Shown here one piece after another: positions 15,805 to 23,810 of a stretch of DNA of 44,326 nt. The position numbers were made by a program, and so were the translations under genes. This stretch comes from a virus. The stretch lies in the IMG/VR virus record IMGVR_UViG_3300043399_000365, positions 1 to 44,326 of that record. One strand, written 5' to 3'. The notes under the pieces were generated by a model. It worked only from the letters and a program-made list of their open reading frames with translations. It did not search any database and was not told the DNA's origin. Within the stretch, counting starts at the first letter, position 1. Every line of letters begins with the position of its first letter.

Positions 15805-16536
15805 TTAGGAATCAGGCAAGATAGCGTCGTCAGATGCGTCAGCGACAAGTGCTGGTGTGCCATATGGAGCAGTTTGAGCACCGAGGCTACCCATTGCTAC
15901 CAATGTTTCAAAGTGAACACGACCAGCTCTACCACCAGCGGTGGCGATGAATGCACTCACGGTCGTGTTACCAGCAGCGGTGCCACCAGTCGCGTTAGTC
16001 ACTGAGATGTTTGATGTAGGAATAGTTACAACATCAAATCCAGCACCTGCAGTAGCTATCGTGAATACTAGGTTACCACCAGTTGAATTGGTTGTAAATG
16101 TAATTGTTGCATTACCACCAGCTTGTTGTGACTTTACAGTAATAATATCTGTATTATCATATCCTGTAGCAGTAGCAGTTGAATTAATTGCAAATGAAAC
16201 TAGCGGACCAGTACCTGCAGTACGTAGCAACCAACCAGCATGAGAGATACCTTTGGCATTATTATTTACACCAGTCTCAGTAGCGTCAGCACCAAATACA
16301 CCCACTGCTTGATTCGGAATAAAGACACCCGGTGTCACGTTATTAAACATACGCACATCGACGTTAGCGCGTGACATCGGTGAAGTGTTACCGAAGTGAG
16401 CGTTAGCGCCTGAGGTACGACCGACTTGGTCACCCTTTACTAAGGCCCAGGTACCAATGGGAGCTCCGTTTGAGGACTCCCTGGTAGTAGTAGAGTTAGC
16501 TGTGACCGCCTGGTCATTCCTACCCCATAATGGCAT
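15805..16536 (-). CDS. Virion structural protein (243 aa)
   Basis: Starts MPLWGRNDQAVTANSTTTRE and contains alternating Thr/Asn/Gly beta-structure with a repeated 'ATITFTTNSTGGNLVFTIA' type motif, ending LVADASDDAILPDS. The MPLWG start and composition are typical of structural proteins in marine T4-like phages. A late-type TATAAATA box lies 35 bases upstream (16571-16578), consistent with late expression. Confidence 0.75.
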   Translation of the reverse strand: MPLWGRNDQAVTANSTTTRESSNGAPIGTWALVKGDQVGRTSGANAHFGNTSPMSRANVDVRMFNNVTPGVFIPNQAVGVFGADATETGVNNNAKGISHAGWLLRTAGTGPLVSFAINSTATATGYDNTDIITVKSQQAGGNATITFTTNSTGGNLVFTIATAGAGFDVVTIPTSNISVTNATGGTAAGNTTVSAFIATAGGRAGRVHFETLVAMGSLGAQTAPYGTPALVADASDDAILPDS

Positions 16537-16570
16537 TTTATTTCTCCTTAAAAGATAACTTGAGTTGTTC

Positions 16571-16578
16571 TATTTATA
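16571..16578 (-). promoter_or_regulatory. T4-type late promoter box
   Basis: TATAAATA on the minus strand (plus strand tatttata), 35 bases before the 243-aa virion gene start at 16536. Confidence 0.7.
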
Positions 16579-16581
16579 ATA

Positions 16582-18273
16582 TCAACCACCCAAAGCAGAT
16601 CTCATGGAGTCATGACTCTTATGTAGTTTTTGTTCAAAGTCTTGCTTTTCAGCGGCAGTCTTCATCGCGTTATGCTTATTCAAAGCGTGCTGAGCTAGTT
16701 GTGGTGTTAGTTTGGTTGACTTACCATCGAGATGCTTTACCGGTAAAGCACCATGTGTAGAGACTACCTTACGAAGCTGCATGATGATGTGTTCGTGTTC
16801 TTCATCTTCGCCTGGCTTTTGGTCTGGCACTGGATTCTTACGTGGACGACCACGCTTTGCTTCATCTAGTTCAACTTCTTCTGAAAGTAGAGATATAGTC
16901 ATATTATTAGCTAATGCTGAATGCCCTTTAGGCTTTACAGATGCTTTTTTGTGCTGTTGGGCAGCTTTTTTATGCATTTCTTTCTGAGAATCAGAGATAT
17001 CGCTAGCAGAAGACATACGCTCATGATACAGAGCCATTGATTGATGATGTGTTTTTGTTGATTCATTTACAGTTGTTGATTTTGCTTCAGAATCATTTGT
17101 TTTCTTTGAAGCTGCTTTAGCTTTTAATTGAGCCCTTAATTCTGATGGTGTAATTTTTTCATCTAGTTGAGCAGCAATTTCATTCAGACGTTCTAGTTCT
17201 TCGTCGGATAGTTCCATATCTGTTTCCTCATTTCTGTTCCAAGTAGTTGTCCAACCTGATGGCAAGTGTGATGTATCTTGGTGTCTGGCTTGTTTAGCGG
17301 CTTTTCTAGCATCTCTAACTTGTTTTACTTTTTCAAAGTCGATCTTTTTTGTGACTACTGGTACTGATCCAGGTTTCTTAGCAGCTTCTTTAATCTCTAC
17401 TTCTTCATTGCGTTGCTTGGCGTAATAAGCAGCTAGAGCCATTTGCATACGCTTCTTCTTTGATTTACCAGCGAACTTTGGGTCATCAGAATGAACAAAG
17501 TCTTTGATCCAATCACCAGCGGGTTGTGATTTCTTCAATACTTCTTCTAATTCTTCCTCGGTGAGAGACTCTAGATCAAGTTCTTCTTTAGCCAATACTC
17601 CACGACCGACTAGTACATCCTTATGAGTAATTTTGTCTTTAGGATGGGCCAGTGCAGCTAACTTCTTTTCTTTGTCAGTCTTTGGGTGAGTGGCTTCTTT
17701 TACAGTCTTTTTCTTGGGACTCTTTTCATCATCAGCACGAACGTCGTCATCTGTCTCTGGTTCAAGATCAACTTTTGTCTTACCACCCTTCATCTTTCGT
17801 GCGTCGTCATCGTCAGAGTCATGTTTCTTTTCCATGACGGTGCGCGCGGCGGCGATCAAACCGCTCGGTAACCCTAGTGTCTTGTCGCTCATGAGCGGTT
17901 TCTCCTCGTCTATGATTTTGTTCTTGATTTGTCCGGTCTTACTTAACTTTGAGTCAGCAGAAGTTGGTTCGGGATCATCTGGTCTCGAAACGTTCTTGAT
18001 CTTTACGCGAGCTTCAGTACCCTTAGAATCCATCTCTTCTCTCATAGTATCTTTCATTCTACGTTCTGCTTCCTGATTTCTTTGTTTAATGAGATCTTCA
18101 CGCTTCTTTTTATCGTCTTCTGCTTTCTTTACGGCAGCATGTTCATGATCATAATTACGTCTAGCACCAACGTCAATACCACCGGTGTCTCTCCAACTAT
18201 CTGGTTTGGACGTTGCTTGTGCTCTAAAAGAAGGACCCTTTGAACCAATAATTCTGCCGACTCTGTATGACAT
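16582..18273 (-). CDS. Large charged low-complexity phage protein with AT-hook-like motif (563 aa)
   Basis: Starts MSYRVGRIIGSKGPSFRAQA and is dominated by Lys/Glu/Asp and Ala-rich helices. Recognisable short motifs: EELDLESLTEEELEEVLKK, DPKFAGKSKKKRMQMALAAY, LSDEELERLNEIAAQLDEK, and a KRGRPRKNP AT-hook-like element near residue 475. The composition resembles internal-head or scaffold-type proteins that are processed during maturation, but I cannot show this. It overlaps the Dps-like gene's stop by one base. Confidence 0.6.
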   Translation of the reverse strand: MSYRVGRIIGSKGPSFRAQATSKPDSWRDTGGIDVGARRNYDHEHAAVKKAEDDKKKREDLIKQRNQEAERRMKDTMREEMDSKGTEARVKIKNVSRPDDPEPTSADSKLSKTGQIKNKIIDEEKPLMSDKTLGLPSGLIAAARTVMEKKHDSDDDDARKMKGGKTKVDLEPETDDDVRADDEKSPKKKTVKEATHPKTDKEKKLAALAHPKDKITHKDVLVGRGVLAKEELDLESLTEEELEEVLKKSQPAGDWIKDFVHSDDPKFAGKSKKKRMQMALAAYYAKQRNEEVEIKEAAKKPGSVPVVTKKIDFEKVKQVRDARKAAKQARHQDTSHLPSGWTTTWNRNEETDMELSDEELERLNEIAAQLDEKITPSELRAQLKAKAASKKTNDSEAKSTTVNESTKTHHQSMALYHERMSSASDISDSQKEMHKKAAQQHKKASVKPKGHSALANNMTISLLSEEVELDEAKRGRPRKNPVPDQKPGEDEEHEHIIMQLRKVVSTHGALPVKHLDGKSTKLTPQLAQHALNKHNAMKTAAEKQDFEQKLHKSHDSMRSALGG

Positions 18274-18710
18274 CAGGATTTACCAATTGATCTAAGCATC
18301 CAACCATGCTTAGAGTGAATATCAATTCGGTCTTGTAAAAAGTTAGCTAGACCAATCTCACCAGCAGACTCTGCTAGTTTATAAGCTTTGTTTAACTCTA
18401 ATTTAAGCTTTGTATTATCTAATTCTAGTTCTTTTATCATCTTTAAAGCTGTTGGTATATTGATTTGATCATCAATGACTGATAGTTGAGAAAATCTAGA
18501 TAAGCTACCAGGCGCATATGAATTCAATGCTCTTATTTTTTCGGCTATAATGTCGACTGCGCCAAATGCTTCTTCATACAAATCCCCAAGAAAACCATGA
18601 TATTGAGCAAAATCAGGACCCTCGATATTCCAATGAAAGTTGTGCGCTTTCAAGTAAAAAGCAAAAGTGCTTGCTAGCACTACCTTCATCTGTTGTATTA
18701 AATCATCCAT
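18273..18710 (-). CDS. dps: Dps/ferritin-like protein
   Basis: A 145-residue four-helix protein. The ferroxidase residues are spaced as in Dps: His26 (NFHWNIEGP), His38 (QYHGFL), Asp53 and Glu57 (VDIIAEKIRAL), i.e. intervals 12, 15 and 4. Dps dodecamers oxidise Fe(II) with peroxide, store iron and often bind DNA. A phage copy could protect replicating or packaged DNA from oxidative damage. It lies in the late block, upstream of the 563-aa gene and downstream of a virion-type gene. ATG at 18710. Confidence 0.85.
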   Translation of the reverse strand: MDDLIQQMKVVLASTFAFYLKAHNFHWNIEGPDFAQYHGFLGDLYEEAFGAVDIIAEKIRALNSYAPGSLSRFSQLSVIDDQINIPTALKMIKELELDNTKLKLELNKAYKLAESAGEIGLANFLQDRIDIHSKHGWMLRSIGKS

Positions 18711-18727
18711 TTTTTATTTCCAATCTA

Positions 18728-19204
18728 TTACCAAGCGCGGCACGACCAATAACGTGCTTTTGTTCTAGGACCAGGATTATCACAACGGTGTCTAGCTCTA
18801 AAAGATTTACGTCTAGCCGGAATATTCTTTTTTATTTTCATGTTTGGATCACCAAACTCAACTTTTTTTACATTACCTGTGCTAGGATCTTTTACATAAA
18901 CTTTGGACTTCTTTACATCACCTTTCATTGGTTTACCAAGAGGTACACTTCGACCTTGATACTCAGCTTCTGATACCGGTGGTTTCTTGCCACAAGTGCA
19001 GTTACCATTACATTCATATAGAGATTCATTTACGATACGTTTGATGACAGATAAAACATTTACTTCTTCACTTGCAGCTTTAAAATCTGCAGCTGTCGGT
19101 GCACCCTTTGAACCTGGCTTACGCATGCGTTCACCAGAACCAGCCTTGATTCTTTTTCTCTTAGCGTGGATGTTATCCCACAATCCTCTTTTTTCATCAA
19201 TCAT
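18728..19204 (-). CDS. Conserved T4-like phage protein, MIDEKRGLWDN family (158 aa)
   Basis: The N-terminus MIDEKRGLWDNIHAKRKRI and the C-terminus ARRKSFRARHRCDNPGP then YWSCRAW are strongly patterned and recur in marine T4-like phages. A cysteine pair group (CNGNCTCGKK) in the middle could bind zinc. The protein is very basic and may contact nucleic acid. A late TATAAATA box is 25 bases upstream. Function unknown. Confidence 0.75.
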   Translation of the reverse strand: MIDEKRGLWDNIHAKRKRIKAGSGERMRKPGSKGAPTAADFKAASEEVNVLSVIKRIVNESLYECNGNCTCGKKPPVSEAEYQGRSVPLGKPMKGDVKKSKVYVKDPSTGNVKKVEFGDPNMKIKKNIPARRKSFRARHRCDNPGPRTKARYWSCRAW

Positions 19205-19228
19205 GTGTTAGGTTCCTAATTTTTTCTT

Positions 19229-19236
19229 TATTTATA
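19229..19236 (-). promoter_or_regulatory. T4-type late promoter box
   Basis: TATAAATA on the minus strand, 25 bases before the 158-aa gene's ATG at 19204. Confidence 0.72.
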
Positions 19237-19238
19237 AA

Positions 19239-20546
19239 TTAAGTTATCTCTTCCCAAGTCATAGCACCGACTGCGTCATTACCGTTGGCGGCGCCGGTGC
19301 CGGACAAAGTGATTATTATACCATTGTTACTTGCTGCAAATCCGTCTCTCTCAAGTTGATAGGCAAATAACATTTCTCTAGATAAATTTACTGCTGCACC
19401 ACCAGCTCCGGCTGACACGTTAACATATCCTATCTGTGCGTCTCTACCACCAGTTATAGCAGTAGCAACCGTGTCATACTCTATGGCAGAATCATTTCCA
19501 ACTGATGTCCATGATGCACCGGTGAGTGCTCCTCCTATCGTGATCTTGTAACGATAGCTTGTGTTGTTGGTGACACCAAAGAATTCTACGTCTTTCAGCA
19601 CGGCTAACGCGTCTTTGAACGAGTCTTTTAACCGTATAGACAATACCGGAGTAAAAGTACCAGCTGTCGGTAAGTCTTTGGGTGAAGTTATCGGTATGCT
19701 TATGCTTCTCGCTCGACCCTCGAGCTGGTAACCACCCTCTGATATGACCGATGAACATATCTGTTTCATCTTAGACGCAGTGGCAGTAGTACCGGTATTT
19801 TCTATCTCGTAACGAACCGGTAGTATGCTCGTAGTCATATATGTAGTCACGTTTTGATTGTCATTATGAAATATGTGAGCCGGTATCATTTGTCCATCGA
19901 TGACGAAACCACACCTTACGTCACCGACTCCGAGCCATTCTATGTCTATCCAGAATATATTTGCTTTTGATACGTCTAAGTTACCATGATCCGAGTGTTG
20001 AGCCTGTGACGAAAGACCAGACCCATCAAACTTATCGAAGTTCCAGTCAGCTTGAGCGACTCTCCTCTCTACTACTGACCCAGTCACGTAGCTACGTAAC
20101 ACGAGGTAGTTACCGGTACCATCGTTCTCAAAGAACACACCGTTATTTGTGTTAAAGTAACCGACTCTCTGTCTGAGGTTAGTCTTTTGGGTGTTGAAAA
20201 CAAAAGTATTCAAGATCAACAGTGACTTACCGGGCTGATACGCGAATACTCTCTTGGATTCACGGTAACATTTATCACCGGACGTAGTACCGACGTTCAT
20301 GTCTATCACTGACTCATTCACTTGGTACTGAGTATTGGCGGTCCCACTCGTACTCGTGGTAAACTTATCGTTTTCTTGATACCTATGAAATGAGTCAAAC
20401 AGAGTGAGCGGGTTTGATACTCTTAATCTTCCAAAAGCATCTGTAGCAGTACCAGAAGCAGTCAGTCTACTCCCTAGCATGACTACTTCATGAATAGTCT
20501 TGCCGTCTGGTAAAAATTTTGATTGATCGGTCCTGAACTGCGCCAT
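19239..20546 (-). CDS. Virion structural protein (435 aa)
   Basis: MAQFRTDQSKFLPDGKTIHE, then GTATDAFGRLRVSNPLTLFD and long beta-rich stretches (FDGSGLSSQAQHSDHGNLD, FVIDGQMIPAHIFHND). The 'AFGRLRVSNPxTLFD' segment is a marker I associate with structural proteins of marine T4-like phages. Likely tail or capsid surface; not assigned to a T4 gene. It follows the ligase/NMNAT fusion gene by six bases. Confidence 0.75.
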   Translation of the reverse strand: MAQFRTDQSKFLPDGKTIHEVVMLGSRLTASGTATDAFGRLRVSNPLTLFDSFHRYQENDKFTTSTSGTANTQYQVNESVIDMNVGTTSGDKCYRESKRVFAYQPGKSLLILNTFVFNTQKTNLRQRVGYFNTNNGVFFENDGTGNYLVLRSYVTGSVVERRVAQADWNFDKFDGSGLSSQAQHSDHGNLDVSKANIFWIDIEWLGVGDVRCGFVIDGQMIPAHIFHNDNQNVTTYMTTSILPVRYEIENTGTTATASKMKQICSSVISEGGYQLEGRARSISIPITSPKDLPTAGTFTPVLSIRLKDSFKDALAVLKDVEFFGVTNNTSYRYKITIGGALTGASWTSVGNDSAIEYDTVATAITGGRDAQIGYVNVSAGAGGAAVNLSREMLFAYQLERDGFAASNNGIIITLSGTGAANGNDAVGAMTWEEIT

Positions 20547-20552
20547 ATTTGT

Positions 20553-22526
20553 TTACCCGTTAAATGCCCTGAATGACAAGACGTCTTCTTTCATGGGCTT
20601 TGATTGTTTTGGTTTTACTCTGAGCGTCGTTTTTTCTTGCGCTCTTCTTTCGGCTTCTTTTCTAGCTTTAACACCTATCTCATCGTCTCTCTTAGCGTGT
20701 TTAGATAGAGCGGCTGAACTGGTATCCGGACCTATAGGGATATCCATGTGTTTACGAACGTCGTTGTATAATTCTTTAGCGTGTTCCGGATGTACGGTCG
20801 ATGGTATACCCTTCTTGAACTCACCAAAGTTTCTAGACATCGCGTGTTTACGCATCTTTGATGCAGACATACCAGTAACACCTTCGGCGTCTGGATCACG
20901 TTCACCGGCTGACACTACGTCTATTCGCTTGAAGTTAAAGTCTTTACCAGGACCGTTATACTTATCAAGTATCTTTTTATACTCATCGACACGATCGGAG
21001 CCACCGACCATGATAAGATGGTCTACACCTTGTTTGTGTAGCTTCTTTGCTTGGTGAATGAACGTCGGTGCCTCATCCGTAGCCGCTTCGATGTTTGCGC
21101 TTGGAAACATCCTTTTTGCATGCTTGACTTTGACGTCCGCAGGTAACGGGTTCTTTTCTGGATCTTGCGAGTGTGACAGCACGATAGAATGTTTAGCTTT
21201 ATTAGCATCAGCTAATTCTTTTACTTTATCAACAAGAGCCCCGTGACCGACAGTTGGCGGATTCATGCGACCAAAAGCTAGTACGTGTGGATTCTTCGTG
21301 TCACGTTCTTCTGGCTTAGTGGTCGTATCCAAATCAGTTGGAGCACCCTCACCGCGCCCACGATTATTAGCAAAGTTTAGTCGACTAAACTCAGCTCTAT
21401 CCACTAGCTTAGTCGGTTTACCACCTCGGATAGACACGAATCCTTCGGGCTTTACTTCTTTACCACCGACTGTGTGTTTGAATTCAGTCGGGTTACCTAG
21501 GGCGTTGACTAGTACGTCTTTAGCTTTTTGTAGATGCTTATGTATACCAAAAGTATTCTCAAAATGTTTATGATTATCTTTGATGTCATTGATCAGGTTA
21601 TCGTAAGTAGATGCTTTTTTGTCTTTAGCCGCGGGTGTCTTTACTTTATCTACTTCTTTGTTTCTTTTTTGTTCCAAATGTGACACGTAGTCTTTGACGT
21701 TGGGTTCTGTACCGTCTCTCACCGTCTGGTTGATGTATGGTTTCAGGTGCTCGTCGTGTGTAGCGAGTTTTTCTAGAGCTTCTGGCGGCGTGTTCTTGTA
21801 ATGTTCGGCTGCTTGTATCATATGATCTTGATACTTTCTCTGCATGGCTGTGCTATACCTTGCTGTAGAAGCATCTTTTATTTCTGGATTCACGTGATTA
21901 ACGTCTGGATCTTGTTGAAACTTAGAATGATCCACATCAAACCCGGCTTTCATGTTAGTCAAGTCCTTGCCGGTGTACTTCGTGTGAGTGACAAAACCAA
22001 TTTTAGACGCAGCTATTTTTCTACCCTGGGATGAGTCTTTGTGGGCTGAGTAAGTGATAGTATTTGGTGCAAATTTATAGTGATCACCAGAATCATCTAC
22101 ATCATTTTTGTCATACAAGAAATCACCCTGATAGACGCCACCTTCCTTTGGCATGACTTTTGGGAGATGCTCCAATGCATGCTTTAGTTTCTCAGCTAGT
22201 CCTGGTGCATGCCCATGATTCTTGTCTATGTCTTGTGGTGTATAGTTAATCTTTGGGTTAACATTAAAGACTGATTTGGAACCAACAAAGAACTTTTTGG
22301 TCTCAGGATGAATACCGTAAACTACACTTGGGCTTCCATCATATTTTGTGGTTACTTTTGATTTAGACTTGCCACCAGTAAGAAAAGAATGAAGATCATG
22401 GAGATTGTCAGAAGCATGATTAAGTCCATTAACACCGCCATGAATGATGTGATCTTCCGCATGTTCTAAATGTTTTAATTTGTCAACATCTAGAGATTCT
22501 GTAATGAATGATGAGAATAGTAACAT
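20553..22526 (-). CDS. Fusion of ligase-like nucleotidyltransferase and NMNAT/cytidylyltransferase-like domain
   Basis: A 657-residue protein. The N-terminal part has covalent-nucleotidyltransferase marks: KYDGSP (motif I KxDG, Lys61), GGVYQGDFLYD (motif III, about 129), EGFVSIRGG (motif IV, about 361) and KPTKLVDRAEF (motif V, about 370). The C-terminal part has FGRMNPPTVGH (HxGH-type, 418-428), LIMVGGSDRVDEY and GVTGMSASKMRKH (ISTTxxR-type). This suggests self-adenylylation joined to an NMNAT-like enzyme, perhaps in RNA repair or NAD chemistry. It sits among virion genes. Activities are inferred. Confidence 0.72.
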   Translation of the reverse strand: MLLFSSFITESLDVDKLKHLEHAEDHIIHGGVNGLNHASDNLHDLHSFLTGGKSKSKVTTKYDGSPSVVYGIHPETKKFFVGSKSVFNVNPKINYTPQDIDKNHGHAPGLAEKLKHALEHLPKVMPKEGGVYQGDFLYDKNDVDDSGDHYKFAPNTITYSAHKDSSQGRKIAASKIGFVTHTKYTGKDLTNMKAGFDVDHSKFQQDPDVNHVNPEIKDASTARYSTAMQRKYQDHMIQAAEHYKNTPPEALEKLATHDEHLKPYINQTVRDGTEPNVKDYVSHLEQKRNKEVDKVKTPAAKDKKASTYDNLINDIKDNHKHFENTFGIHKHLQKAKDVLVNALGNPTEFKHTVGGKEVKPEGFVSIRGGKPTKLVDRAEFSRLNFANNRGRGEGAPTDLDTTTKPEERDTKNPHVLAFGRMNPPTVGHGALVDKVKELADANKAKHSIVLSHSQDPEKNPLPADVKVKHAKRMFPSANIEAATDEAPTFIHQAKKLHKQGVDHLIMVGGSDRVDEYKKILDKYNGPGKDFNFKRIDVVSAGERDPDAEGVTGMSASKMRKHAMSRNFGEFKKGIPSTVHPEHAKELYNDVRKHMDIPIGPDTSSAALSKHAKRDDEIGVKARKEAERRAQEKTTLRVKPKQSKPMKEDVLSFRAFNG

Positions 22527-22527
22527 G

Positions 22528-23268
22528 TTATTTTTTTTCTTGATTAAATGGATTTGATTTTTTAGTTCCTGGCGCTACTGAATATTTGCTATTTGGCATA
22601 TTTGTGATTTTTATTTCAGCCTGTACTTCATAAAATTGTGATCTAGTAGATATTCTAACTTTAAAGTCGCCATGTCCGCTTAATAATGGTATACCCCTGT
22701 TTAGCTTTAATGGATTTGTCGATGAAATCAGATAGAAATCATCACCAGCTTGCATATAATAAGCCGGTTCTTTCTTACCTTTTGTATAATGCTCTGTTAC
22801 TAACTTACCGATATTATAATTTTCTAAATTAGTGATGTATCTGTTTACACCCGGTTGTGAAAAATAATTTTTCATGACAAATAAAGGAACAGCACCTTCT
22901 TCTTTAAGACCAGATTGTGTAGTTGGAATTTTTATTGACTTTAACGGTATACCACTAAATTTTGAAATTTTTTCTAAAAAATCATTTGCTTGGTTAGACT
23001 CATTCAATATTCTTACGGCTTCTTTAGCCGCGGGTGTTTGATAAGTGGTCTGCCACTTATTATCTTTATAAAAAACTCTTGGGTTAGATAAATTATCACT
23101 ATGACCCATTTTAACTTCTACCCAAGCTCTAGTATTCTTATCCATATACTTAGTTATCAAAACATCAGATAATGAAGTGTCGCCAGGAGGTCTTTCGGCT
23201 TTCATTCCCTTTATAGCATTGATAGAATCTGCTATAGATTTTTCATAGGCGTCTGATTTAGCTGACAT
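22528..23268 (-). CDS. Hypothetical protein with PD-(D/E)XK-like core (246 aa)
   Basis: SLSDVLITKYMDKNTRAWVEVKMGHSD (about residues 31-57) has the Asp then ExK pattern of PD-(D/E)XK nucleases, preceded by an ER-rich helix and followed by a long alpha/beta body. The rest (YYMQAGDDFYLISSTNPLKLN) is not recognised. It lies immediately upstream of the ligase/NMNAT fusion gene, two bases apart, which fits a nucleic-acid processing pair. Nuclease function is tentative. Confidence 0.5.
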   Translation of the reverse strand: MSAKSDAYEKSIADSINAIKGMKAERPPGDTSLSDVLITKYMDKNTRAWVEVKMGHSDNLSNPRVFYKDNKWQTTYQTPAAKEAVRILNESNQANDFLEKISKFSGIPLKSIKIPTTQSGLKEEGAVPLFVMKNYFSQPGVNRYITNLENYNIGKLVTEHYTKGKKEPAYYMQAGDDFYLISSTNPLKLNRGIPLLSGHGDFKVRISTRSQFYEVQAEIKITNMPNSKYSVAPGTKKSNPFNQEKK

Positions 23269-23295
23269 TTTATTTTTCCTAATTATATTTTAGTG

Positions 23296-23455
23296 TTAAT
23301 GTCTCACTGTTTTAACGTTAGTCTTGTTGGTCTTTTCATTATGTTTAATGATATGAGACACTAAACGAACTCCCGGATGATCTTGTTTTAATTTAGCAAA
23401 ATGTCTGTGATTACCAATATCATCATCATATAAATGTACTTCATTTTTTGTTCTA
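23296..23455 (-). pseudogene. Start-less reading frame, probable remnant of a small gene
   Basis: The minus-strand frame reads EVHLYDDDIGNHRHFAKLKQ and continues about 28 codons to a TAA at 23296-23298, with convincing protein character but no usable in-frame start. An ATG preceded by AACAAAA lies one base out of frame just before it. One missing base after that ATG would explain the break. It follows a late TATAAATA box. The LYDDD pattern resembles the C-terminal strand of HAD-type proteins. Confidence 0.45.
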
Positions 23456-23461
23456 TTTATA
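23454..23461 (-). promoter_or_regulatory. T4-type late promoter box
   Basis: TATAAATA on the minus strand just downstream of a strong terminator. It could serve the remnant frame and the whole structural block from 23.27 kb leftwards. Confidence 0.65.
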
Positions 23462-23465
23462 ACAA

Positions 23466-23494
23466 AAAAGAGTCAGACCTTTCGATCTGACTCT
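23466..23494 (-). terminator. Intrinsic terminator at the end of the replication module
   Basis: On the minus strand an 11-bp stem (AGAGTCAGATC / GGTCTGACTCT) with a GAAA tetraloop is followed by six T. It ends transcription coming from the helicase side. The late box at 23454-23461 restarts it for the virion block. Confidence 0.85.
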
Positions 23495-23604
23495 TTCATG
23501 AGTCGGCAGCATTGCTGAGCGGAACCACCACCGTTAAAGCCTCAGCTATTCCTTTTTCTTATTACTTCTTGCCACGTTACGTTCTTTGACGTATAATGCT
23601 GCAT
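23473..23604 (-). other. UGA-interrupted small reading frame
   Basis: ATG at 23604 opens MQHYTSKNVTWQEVIRKRNS, meets TGA at 23542-23544, and the same frame continues GFNGGGSAQQCCRLMKESDR to a second TGA. It is preceded by a late TATAAATA box (23610-23617). The second part looks protein-like. Either a decayed gene or chance; the 3' end overlaps the terminator. Confidence 0.3.
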
Positions 23605-23609
23605 TGTTC

Positions 23610-23617
23610 TATTTATA
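23610..23617 (-). promoter_or_regulatory. T4-type late promoter box
   Basis: TATAAATA on the minus strand, six bases before the ATG of the UGA-interrupted frame and directly after a 10-bp perfect inverted repeat (23618-23641). Confidence 0.55.
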
Positions 23618-23641
23618 CTTAGTAATAATTGTATTACTAAG
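23618..23641. repeat. Perfect 10-bp inverted repeat, possible hairpin
   Basis: CTTAGTAATA and TATTACTAAG flank a 4-base loop. It spans the stop codon of the 57-aa gene and abuts a late promoter box. On the plus strand it is followed by TTTTAATAA. It may be a weak terminator or a protein site. Confidence 0.6.
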
Positions 23642-23810
23642 TTTTAATAATAAATGCTGGAGTCCAACCATCGAAGCCAACTCCTGAGTTTAATAAGTCA
23701 CATTGTTTCTTTGCTTTACAGTAGTTGTTGTATGACTTAATATTTTGATCAGTATCACGCTCAATCACATGAAACTTACCATCTTCACTTTTGATAAAGT
23801 AATTACCCAT
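23637..23810 (-). CDS. Small hypothetical protein downstream of helicase (57 aa)
   Basis: MGNYFIKSEDGKFHVIERDT, ending GFDGWTPAFIIKT. The ATG at 23810 overlaps the helicase stop (ATGA-type), so it is translationally coupled. Two beta-strands and a Lys/Cys helix are likely. It is the last gene before the terminator at 23466-23494. No family named. Confidence 0.7.
   Translation of the reverse strand: MGNYFIKSEDGKFHVIERDTDQNIKSYNNYCKAKKQCDLLNSGVGFDGWTPAFIIKT

Noticed and set aside
23640-23810. No gene between helicase and terminator
   Set aside because: A coupled 57-codon frame with protein-like sequence is present, so the gap was re-annotated.
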